DNA from: Sagittula salina
GTDB lineage: Bacteria; Pseudomonadota; Alphaproteobacteria; Rhodobacterales; Rhodobacteraceae
Direction of reading: 5' to 3'
Assembly: GCF_017813235.1 (NCBI RefSeq)
Contig: NZ_JAGISH010000015.1
Coordinates: forward strand, 20,927 to 84,926
Length of the DNA stretch: 64,000 nucleotides
The notes below the pieces were generated by a model. That model searched no databases. It was not told the DNA's origin and saw nothing but the letters and a program-made list of their open reading frames with translations. Both the position numbers and the translations under genes were made by a program. Below are positions 15,960-22,368 of the stretch, in pieces. Within the stretch, counting starts at the first letter, position 1. Each line of letters begins with the position of its first letter.

Positions 15960-15968
15960 GAGATTGCA

Positions 15969-16358
15969 ATGCTGAAATTCATTCGCAGGGCCTTCAGCAT
16001 CAAGCGCCTGATCCGCGAGTTGGAGGAGAAGGAGGCGAAGATCGCCACGCTGGAAACCGAGCTGCGGGTCTTGCGCAACGCGCCGACGTTCCAATCCGTC
16101 GCCACGCCCATCGACGTGGGCAATCTGCCCGAGAGTATCCGCCAGAAGGTGATTGGTGATCTCGCCACCATCCTGCGCCGCGACGCCGTCGATTGCCTCG
16201 TGCAGGGGTTCCACGGGATCGAGCGGCAGGGGCTCTACCGCGTCTCCGGCATGGCGGCACTGGACGCGCGGGCTGCGATGGTGACGATGGAGTTCCGCAT
16301 CAATTCGGCCGGAACCAGGATCGAGGTCTATGAACACGCGATCAAGCTTCGGCGGTGA
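15969..16358 (+). CDS. Coiled-coil early protein
   Basis: A protein of 129 residues. Residues 14-40 (RELEEKEAKIATLETELRVL) form a clear coiled coil. The second half (VQGFHGIERQGLYRVSGMAAL and following) appears to be a small alpha/beta domain. It is the last gene of the plus-strand early operon and overlaps the end of the opposing gene by 17 bases, tail to tail. Not recognised as a known family. Confidence 0.68.
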   Translation: MLKFIRRAFSIKRLIRELEEKEAKIATLETELRVLRNAPTFQSVATPIDVGNLPESIRQKVIGDLATILRRDAVDCLVQGFHGIERQGLYRVSGMAALDARAAMVTMEFRINSAGTRIEVYEHAIKLRR

Positions 16359-17160
16359 AGCCGACAGGACCGGCAAACGGCAAAGCGCCCGGGGTAGGGA
16401 TACCGCCTGGCGCTTTGCGGATCTGAGGCACCCATGTGGTGCCGTCGCTTACCCACGTGGGCATCTGCAACTTCCTGACCTGCCACGGGGGCGGGAAGCC
16501 GTTCGGATCGAAGCCGCGCTCGTGCATGTAGCGCAGCGCCTCGGCCTGCTGTGCGTCGTGCGCGGCCCAGGACGCGGCGTGCTTCTCCGGCCCCCATTGC
16601 GCCCATGTCGTCGCGCGATCCGAGCGCAAAGCAAATCCGAGCGATCCGTGCCACTGGCTGACGGTTGTGCTCCACCAGCGCTCGAGCTTTCCGCCCAGGC
16701 CGCCGGTGCCGTCGCCCTTTACCTTGTTGTCGATGTAGCGCTCGATGATCTCGGCGCAGAGTTCCGGGGTATCGGTCGACGCGCCGCAGCCCGTCCAACT
16801 GCGAAACCCGGTGCTAGAGAAGCACGGGCTTCCCTCGGGAGACGTGGTGTAGGCGCAGAATCCGGGGTTCATGATGCAGGACGGCGCCAGAATGACGGTC
16901 ATGCCGCGCACCTCGACTTCGACAACGGGGAGGTGCGCCTCTCCGGGCGATACCGTGATGATGTGCTCTGCCTCGCCGTAGGCGCGCGTTGGAACCATGT
17001 ACCGGCCATGCTCGTCGCGGGGCAGTTTGGCATACATCGGATGGATTTTCTGGGCATCGGGATCAACCGGATCGTGAGCGACCTTGGCCGGAGGCGGTGG
17101 AGCCGCCTCGAACAGGTCGAAGAAGGACATTTGCCGATTGTCTTTGTGCCGCTTGGCCAT
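16342..17160 (-). CDS. Hypothetical protein of the opposing block
   Basis: A protein of 272 residues, not recognised. It starts MAKRHKDNRQMSFFDLFEA, whose MSFFDLFEA stretch looks like a short docking peptide, followed by a Pro linker. The core has two parts: a beta-rich segment (EVEVRGMTVILAPSCIMNPGFCAY) with several cysteines, and a Trp-rich helical part (ERWWSTTVSQWHGSLG, ATTWAQWGPEKHAASW). AGGGAAG precedes ATG 17160. It is the last gene of the four-gene minus-strand block lying between the two plus-strand operons. Confidence 0.65.
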   Translation of the reverse strand: MAKRHKDNRQMSFFDLFEAAPPPPAKVAHDPVDPDAQKIHPMYAKLPRDEHGRYMVPTRAYGEAEHIITVSPGEAHLPVVEVEVRGMTVILAPSCIMNPGFCAYTTSPEGSPCFSSTGFRSWTGCGASTDTPELCAEIIERYIDNKVKGDGTGGLGGKLERWWSTTVSQWHGSLGFALRSDRATTWAQWGPEKHAASWAAHDAQQAEALRYMHERGFDPNGFPPPWQVRKLQMPTWVSDGTTWVPQIRKAPGGIPTPGALPFAGPVGFTAEA

Positions 17161-17260
17161 GGGTCTTCCCTTTTGTTGGCGCGCGGACCGGGCAGGGAGG
17201 AGGAGAGCCCGGTCCGCGCTGTACGCCCTACCGAGGGGAGGAGGGGCAGGGCGTATTTCG

Positions 17261-17638
17261 TCAGGCGAGGTTCCCGCCCATGTGCAGGCGCGCGAAGCGC
17301 CCGGAGTTCATGTGCTCATCGATTTTCTGTGAGGTGGCAGCCAGCGCGCGTGCGGCCTTCCAAGCCTCGTAAATCTCGGGGATGTCGTTCGGCTGGAGCG
17401 GAGGGTCGCCCAGCTTGCGCTGCGGCCAGCCCATCTCGGCCAGCATGTCGAGGGTTTTCAAGGGCACGCACATGACCCAGCCCGAGAGATTCACCGTGCG
17501 GTTCTCGCCGGTGGCGTCGTTGATTGCGAACCAGCTTGTGCGTCCATCATCCATCCGCTCGCTGAACACCGTCCAGCCGCGTACACGCGCTTCCTGATCC
17601 GCGAAGCGTCTGCGGTTCATTTCCCTGAAATCTCGCAT
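17261..17638 (-). CDS. Hypothetical protein of the opposing block
   Basis: A protein of 125 residues. The N-terminus MRDFREMNRRRFADQEARVRGW is a basic helix. The middle (TSWFAINDATGENRTVNLSG) looks like a small beta sheet, and the C-terminal half is helical (EIYEAWKAARALAATSQKIDEH). AGGAGAG before ATG 17638 defines the start. No family is recognised. It follows a 17694-17945 gene in the same direction with a 55-base gap. Confidence 0.65.
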   Translation of the reverse strand: MRDFREMNRRRFADQEARVRGWTVFSERMDDGRTSWFAINDATGENRTVNLSGWVMCVPLKTLDMLAEMGWPQRKLGDPPLQPNDIPEIYEAWKAARALAATSQKIDEHMNSGRFARLHMGGNLA

Positions 17639-17693
17639 GGTCTCTCTCCTGTCTGCTCGGGATCGGGCCGCGCATGGGGCGGCCCTCACCGGA

Positions 17694-17945
17694 TCAGACA
17701 GCCCGAACGGGCTGGTGCAGGTTGGCGTCGATGTCTTCGATGGTCGGCGCAGGGCGTCCGCGCAGGGCCCGGATGGTATCCGAGACGGAACTGGCGCAGG
17801 CGAGCGTGGTGCTGTCGAAGCAGTGCACAATGGTACTGCGCGTCGCTCGGTCGAAAGTCACCGCCATCACGCCGCTGGGCCGCACGTACTGCCACCCGGT
17901 GCCGGTCGCGTCGGGCAGGGGCACGAAATCGTCTTTGGTCGTCAT
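17694..17945 (-). CDS. Small KTSC-like protein
   Basis: A protein of 83 residues starting MTTKDDFVPLPDATGTGWQYV. The strand pattern VMAVTFDRATRSTIVHCFDS with a following small helix resembles short KTSC/phage beta-sheet proteins, but the match is weak. An alternative start at 17957 adds four residues and would overlap the upstream stop. Function unknown; part of the opposing block. Confidence 0.58.
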   Translation of the reverse strand: MTTKDDFVPLPDATGTGWQYVRPSGVMAVTFDRATRSTIVHCFDSTTLACASSVSDTIRALRGRPAPTIEDIDANLHQPVRAV

Positions 17946-17956
17946 CGCCGCCCCCA

Positions 17957-18406
17957 TCAGTCCAGCCGGATGAAGATGTTGCCCTCGGCGGAGCGATAGT
18001 TGGCCCCGTCTCTGAGGCGCGCGGCCATCACCCGCTCGTCGACGTAGGGATTGGCAGGCAGGCGGCGCATCGTGGCCCGCGTCGTCACCGTCAGAGCATC
18101 GCCGGAGGCGGAAATCACCGCGATGCGGCTGTGGGCGAGGAGCGGTCCCTCGACCGGCGTCAGACCGGCGAGGACGTTCAGCACGTCGCGTTCGTCCTGG
18201 GTCAGGTCGCTGGCCTCCAGCGCGGCATCCTCCACCGTCAGGTAGCAGCCGCCCAGCCGGGCCAGCATCGCCGCGCAGGCCTCGTCTTCCACGATCTCGG
18301 CAGCCCACGCGGCCCTCGGATCACAATCCTCCAGCATCATCAGGGCCTCAAACCCTGTCACGCCGTCGTCCAGAACGCTCTCGCGCGCATGAAAATGATA
18401 GCTCAT
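17957..18406 (-). CDS. First gene of the opposing minus-strand block
   Basis: A protein of 149 residues starting MSYHFHARESVLDDGVTGFEAL, with GAGGGAGACC upstream of ATG 18406. It is acidic in the first 110 residues (MLEDCDPRAAWAAEIVEDE) and has a basic tail. The middle (DLTQDERDVLNVLAGLTPVEG) could be a small helical domain. No family is recognised. The promoter-like element at 18501-18540 lies about 95 bases upstream and matches the early minus-strand promoter. Confidence 0.65.
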   Translation of the reverse strand: MSYHFHARESVLDDGVTGFEALMMLEDCDPRAAWAAEIVEDEACAAMLARLGGCYLTVEDAALEASDLTQDERDVLNVLAGLTPVEGPLLAHSRIAVISASGDALTVTTRATMRRLPANPYVDERVMAARLRDGANYRSAEGNIFIRLD

Positions 18407-18500
18407 TCCGGTCTCCCTCGGCCCGACGAGGCGAAATTGCCTCCTGCAAATCGCTGTGGGCCATCCAAGCCACAAAGCCCGCGCGTCTTGCGCGTCTCCG

Positions 18501-18540
18501 GCTAAAATTAACGCTATGCTAAAAGTTTGCAGCGCGCAAG
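18501..18540 (-). promoter_or_regulatory. Second copy of the minus-strand promoter element
   Basis: On the minus strand, CTGCAA, 16 bases and TAATTT repeat the geometry seen at 12760-12795. 23 of 30 bases (18501-18530) are identical to that element with no gaps. It contains the word GCTAAAAGTTTGC (18518-18530), which recurs with one base deleted at 18771-18782. It drives the block 18406-16342. Confidence 0.6.
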
Positions 18541-18770
18541 CGGGACGTGCCGACCATGCCCAAAATCAGGTTTCGCGCTTATTCGTGCGTTTTTCTGCAC
18601 CGTGTTTTGCGATAAAAAAACGCAGGTATTTGCAAGGTAAGTGCCTGTAATATCTATAGGCGGCTTTAGCCATGGCTCTGCCGTGGTATTGCCGGGGCGA
18701 AGCCAATCCAAGACACCAAGATATGGTATTGGTGGTGACGCGCGAGGGCTTCCGTGGATGTGGAATGAGT

Positions 18771-18799
18771 GCTAAAGTTTGCTGAGGGCAGACTTTAGC
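18771..18799. promoter_or_regulatory. Inverted repeat operator candidate ahead of terS
   Basis: GCTAAAGTTTGC (18771-18782) and GCAGACTTTAGC (18788-18799) form a 12-bp inverted repeat with one mismatch and a 5-base centre. It ends nine bases before the terS ATG. It uses the same words as the other control regions, so repressor binding here would silence the late operon. In RNA it would be a hairpin close to the ribosome site, so translational control is an alternative. Confidence 0.6.
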
Positions 18800-18807
18800 A
18801 GGCAGGC

Positions 18808-19383
18808 ATGGGCATCCTCCCGAAAGAGCGGCACGAAGTATTCGCGCAACGGCTTGCAGCTGGTGCATCCCAGGTCGATGCCTACGAGGCCGCCGGGTAC
18901 AAGCGCCATGCTGCTAATGCTGCACGCCTTGCAGCCAACCCCGACGTGCAAGCTCGCGTGGCTGAGTTGCAGGAGATCGCTGCCCAGGGCGCCGTCGTCG
19001 ATGCTGCCCGCGTGCTGCGCGAGATCGGCGCCATTGCCACCTCCGACATCCGCCGGATTTTCGACGCGACGGGCGCCCTGCGCCGCATCGAGGATCTGGA
19101 CGACGACACCGCCGCCGCCATCCAGGCAATCAAGGTCGTGGTGCGTCCCGTACCCGGCACGAAAGGCCGTGAAGTCGAGCACGTCCACGAGGTCAAGCTT
19201 TGGGACAAGGGCCGCGCCCTCGACCAACTCGGCAAACACCACCGCCTCTTCGAGCGCGCAGGCGAGGACGAGAACCCGCTCGCCGCCTTCGCGCAGCATC
19301 TCATGGCCAAGGCCAAGCCCATCCCTGTCGCCGGGCAGCGCGACGATTCCGACGAAGACGAAGGAGACGACGATGACGATTGA
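18808..19383 (+). CDS. terS: Terminase small subunit
   Basis: A protein of 191 residues. The N-terminal HTH region matches terminase small subunits: ERHEVFAQRLAAGASQVDAYEAAGY, then AANAARLAANPDVQARVAEL. It binds the pac/cos region and regulates the large subunit. The middle (AARVLREIGAIATSDIRRIF) is the helical oligomerisation region, and the C-terminus is a run of acidic residues after about 175. It is the first gene of the late operon, with a 12-bp inverted repeat immediately upstream. Confidence 0.88.
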   Translation: MGILPKERHEVFAQRLAAGASQVDAYEAAGYKRHAANAARLAANPDVQARVAELQEIAAQGAVVDAARVLREIGAIATSDIRRIFDATGALRRIEDLDDDTAAAIQAIKVVVRPVPGTKGREVEHVHEVKLWDKGRALDQLGKHHRLFERAGEDENPLAAFAQHLMAKAKPIPVAGQRDDSDEDEGDDDDD

Positions 19384-19882
19384 ACCCGGTGATCGGCTGG
19401 TACTGCAGAGCAACGCCAAGGGCGGCTGGACCACCATCCACTGCAACAACGGTGACTACTACAACTACAGCAGCGCGCGCGAGATGATCGACGCGCTGGC
19501 AAAGCTCACCGGTGCCACAGCGCCTACGCCTCTCGTCTACGGCATCGACCTCGCGTCCGGCCCCGAGGAGGTCCGCCGCGCCGAGCTCACGCCCGAGGAG
19601 ATCGAGGCGGAGATCACGCAGCGCCTCGCAGCGGAGCGCGCGGAGGCCGCCGAGATCGACCACGCCGCCTGGTACATGGCCATGCTCGACGAGGTGCAGA
19701 TCCTCGTCGACACGGCCATCCGCGCGCAGGTGGGGACCATCGAGGCCATCAAGCGGCGCATCGAGGAGGTAATCGCGGACGGCAAGGCCGAGCCGGAGGA
19801 CCGCGCAGAGGACTTCATGCGCATCCAGGAAGAGCTTTTGCACGGCTCTGCACCCACCAACCCTGAGGATGATGGCGCATGA
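19373..19882 (+). CDS. Hypothetical late protein
   Basis: A protein of 169 residues with AAGGAG before ATG 19373, overlapping the terS end by 11 bases. It starts with a small beta-rich part (MTIEPGDRLVLQSNAKGGW, HCNNGDYYNYSS). From about residue 75 it is a long acidic/charged helix (ELTPEEIEAEITQRLAAER and following). Not recognised. Its position between the terminase subunits suggests a packaging accessory role. Confidence 0.65.
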   Translation: MTIEPGDRLVLQSNAKGGWTTIHCNNGDYYNYSSAREMIDALAKLTGATAPTPLVYGIDLASGPEEVRRAELTPEEIEAEITQRLAAERAEAAEIDHAAWYMAMLDEVQILVDTAIRAQVGTIEAIKRRIEEVIADGKAEPEDRAEDFMRIQEELLHGSAPTNPEDDGA

Positions 19883-20133
19883 GCGGGCAGGCCCCACGCC
19901 TCAAATTCGTGCAGGGCAAGCGCATCAGCGTGGACGTGGGGCGGGGGATCGTCACGATCTCCGGCCGCCAGCACCACGACCGCATCCCCTTCGACCGCCT
20001 GCCGGGCCGTGTGGCGCTCTACAAGAGCCTCCACGAAGGTCGCCCGCAGTTCTATGGCGATGCCCTCGCCGCCTCGCAGGAGGCCACCAGAATGCTTGCC
20101 GCGATCCTCGATGAGACGAGGGCCGCAGCATGA
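19879..20133 (+). CDS. Small hypothetical late protein
   Basis: A protein of 84 residues, basic at the N-terminus (MSGQAPRLKFVQGKRISVDV) with a beta-rich start and a helical end (ALAASQEATRMLAAILDE). Its ATG overlaps the previous stop and its own stop overlaps the next ATG (ATGA at both ends). No family is recognised. Confidence 0.62.
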   Translation: MSGQAPRLKFVQGKRISVDVGRGIVTISGRQHHDRIPFDRLPGRVALYKSLHEGRPQFYGDALAASQEATRMLAAILDETRAAA

Positions 20134-20291
20134 CGAGACGCCCCCCCAGCGCAATCCACGGCAGGCTGCTGCGCCTGTCGGAACAACCAGCCCTCGATGA
20201 TCGTCAGGTGCAGGGGTCAGGCGCAGACGTGACGACCTGGCAATCGAGTGGAATGCAGCGTTCTTTGGCCCACGAGACGGGCCTGCAATGA
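20130..20291 (+). CDS. 53-residue coupled protein before terL
   Basis: A short frame starting MTRRPPSAIHGRLLRLSEQP and ending AHETGLQ. Its ATG overlaps the previous stop and its stop overlaps the terL ATG, both as ATGA. It fills exactly the 154-base gap that would otherwise separate the genes, which strongly suggests coupled translation into terL. The basic N-terminus and lack of hydrophobic stretches suggest a soluble peptide. Function unknown; it may mainly serve to deliver ribosomes to terL. Confidence 0.58.
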   Translation: MTRRPPSAIHGRLLRLSEQPALDDRQVQGSGADVTTWQSSGMQRSLAHETGLQ

Positions 20292-21922
20292 CGGCACTTC
20301 CGGCATATCGAGCCGACCTCGAAGAGGTGCCGGAGGATTTCGTCCCGTCCACGCCGGTCGAGTTTCTCTGGGCATGCTCCTCGTGGCGCTGGCGGATATG
20401 CGGGGGCTACCTCTACAAGATCCTGACCAAGGACGACGAGGAAACCGGCCAGCCCGGTGAAATCATCCCCTTCAAGCCTAATGGCGCGCAGCGCCTGTTC
20501 ATGAATGCGCTGCACTATCGCAACATCATTCTAAAGGCGCGCCAGCTCGGCTTCACAACTCTGATCGCCATCATGTGGCTCGACCACGCGCTGTTCACCC
20601 CGAACCAGCGCGTCGGCATCATCGCCCACACTAGCGAGGACGCCGAGACGATATTCCGCGACAAGGTCGCCTTCGCCTATGACAACCTGCCCGAGGCTGT
20701 CAAATCCCTGTTCCCGGTCATAAAGCGCACCGAGCGCATGATGGGCTTCGCAAACGGTTCGACCATCCGCGTCGCCACATCCATGCGCTCCGGCACCATC
20801 CACCGGCTGCACGTCTCCGAGATGGGCAAGATCGGCGCGAAGTTCCCCGCCAAGGCAGTCGAGATCAAGACTGGCTCCCTGCAGGCCGTGCCGAAGACCG
20901 GAATCGCCATCATCGAATCCACCGCTGAAGGGCGCGATGGCGAGTTCTACGATATGGCCACACGCGCCGAGGCCCGCGCCGCAGATCCGCGCCCGCTCGG
21001 CATGGGCGAATATCGGTTCCACTTCTTTGCCTGGCACTTCATGCCCGAATACCGGGCACCAGCCAACGACAACACGCCGATCAGCGCCAAGCAGCACGAG
21101 GCATTCGACAAGGTCGAAGAGGAGATGGGCGTAGACCTGACGCTCGCACAGCGTCGCTGGTACGTCGCCAAGCTCGAAAACGACATGAGCGGCGACGCAG
21201 AAAAGATGTGGCGGGAATACCCTTCGACGCCAGCCGAGTGTTGGATGCGCTCCATCGAGGGCACCTACTACGCCGCCCAGATCGCCCGCATGAGGGCCGA
21301 GTCCCGTATTACCCGCGTGCCGTTCGTGTCCCATGTGCCCGTGCACACGTTCTGGGACATCGGCTCCGGCGACGGCACCGCGGTCTGGCTCATGCAGGAT
21401 GTGGGCATGGCGCTGCGCTTCCCGCTGTTCATCGAGGGCTGGGGCGAGCCCTACGCCTATTTCGTCAACGCTCTCCGCGCCACCGGCCAGGTGTTCGGCT
21501 GGCACTTCCTGCCCCACGACGCGGCCCACGAGCGCCAGCTGGCCCACGAGGTCGGCAAACCGATCGACATGCTGCGCGGCCTCGCCCCCGACTGGAAATT
21601 CCAGATCGTGCCCCGCGTCTCCGACCTTCAGCACGGCATCCAGCTCACCCGGGAGCAATTCGCGGAATACTGGTTCGACGAGGCAGGATGCAAGGCGGGC
21701 ATCGCCCACATTGAGGCCTACCGCAAGCGGTTCAACACGCGCACCTCGACCTTCGAGGACACGCCCGAAAAGCACACCGGCCACACCGAGGCCGCCGACG
21801 CCCTGCGCCAGTGCGCACAGGCCTACAGCCGCACCACCTACGGCCGCATCGAATCCGCCAACGCCAACGCCAACAAGAAAAAGGCGGACCCGCGCCGCCG
21901 CATGGGAGGCCTCATCATATGA
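20288..21922 (+). CDS. terL: Terminase large subunit
   Basis: A protein of 544 residues, the DNA-packaging motor. The ATPase domain has a Walker A-like KARQLGFTT (residues 83-91), a Walker B ending in Glu178 (IHRLHVSEMGKI) and coupling motif IIESTAEG around 207. The nuclease domain has the acidic residue of TFWDIGSGDG (about 353), HDAAHE around 412, and a terminal acidic cluster near AADALRQ. The family is the non-classical Walker A type found in several podoviruses. Start and end both overlap neighbours by ATGA. Confidence 0.93.
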   Translation: MTALPAYRADLEEVPEDFVPSTPVEFLWACSSWRWRICGGYLYKILTKDDEETGQPGEIIPFKPNGAQRLFMNALHYRNIILKARQLGFTTLIAIMWLDHALFTPNQRVGIIAHTSEDAETIFRDKVAFAYDNLPEAVKSLFPVIKRTERMMGFANGSTIRVATSMRSGTIHRLHVSEMGKIGAKFPAKAVEIKTGSLQAVPKTGIAIIESTAEGRDGEFYDMATRAEARAADPRPLGMGEYRFHFFAWHFMPEYRAPANDNTPISAKQHEAFDKVEEEMGVDLTLAQRRWYVAKLENDMSGDAEKMWREYPSTPAECWMRSIEGTYYAAQIARMRAESRITRVPFVSHVPVHTFWDIGSGDGTAVWLMQDVGMALRFPLFIEGWGEPYAYFVNALRATGQVFGWHFLPHDAAHERQLAHEVGKPIDMLRGLAPDWKFQIVPRVSDLQHGIQLTREQFAEYWFDEAGCKAGIAHIEAYRKRFNTRTSTFEDTPEKHTGHTEAADALRQCAQAYSRTTYGRIESANANANKKKADPRRRMGGLII

Positions 21923-22368
21923 CCGAGCAGACCCGTACCGTCGAGATCGACCTGAATTTCGAGCACAAGAGCCACGTCTACGGCGACGTGACCGTGATCC
22001 AGACATGGACCATGTCCAACAAGCGCCCCTGCCTCGTCCTTGTTCCCTCGCTCATCAAGCGCCATTTCGAGCGCGTCACGCCCTACGTCGTCAGCATCGA
22101 CAACGCGTGGATGTGGGACGAGACGGCCGGCGATCCGGAGGATTGCGTCTGGATGACCATGGAGGCCGTCAATGCGCTGGGACTGAGCGCCACGGACCCG
22201 GCGACCATGATCCGCATCACCTCCATCATCCGCGAGCACCTGGGCGACCTGCTGATGATGCCTCCCCTCGTGGAAGTCGCGCACAGCGCCGTCGTGGCCG
22301 ATGCCATCATCACAGACGCCAACTCCGGGAAGACCCGAGACCGGGAGATTTCCGACCATGTTCACTGA
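21919..22368 (+). CDS. Hypothetical late protein between terminase and portal
   Basis: A protein of 149 residues with GGGAGG before ATG 21919. It looks like a small alpha/beta protein (TVEIDLNFEHKSHVYGDVTV, TWTMSNKRPCLVLVPSLIKRH). It overlaps terL by four bases and the portal gene by 11 bases. No motif is recognised; possible packaging or portal chaperone role from position only. Confidence 0.65.
   Translation: MTEQTRTVEIDLNFEHKSHVYGDVTVIQTWTMSNKRPCLVLVPSLIKRHFERVTPYVVSIDNAWMWDETAGDPEDCVWMTMEAVNALGLSATDPATMIRITSIIREHLGDLLMMPPLVEVAHSAVVADAIITDANSGKTRDREISDHVH

Larger units (their letters stand above)
18407..18807. other. 401-base intergenic control region before late operon
   Basis: No convincing gene is seen on either strand here. 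It is AT-richer than its surroundings, with A-runs near 18615-18621. It holds the minus-strand promoter element at 18501-18540, a loose plus-strand promoter candidate near 18629-18656 (TTGCAA then ATATCTATA), and the inverted repeat at 18771-18799 next to terS. It therefore probably controls both the opposing block and the late operon. Confidence 0.55.
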
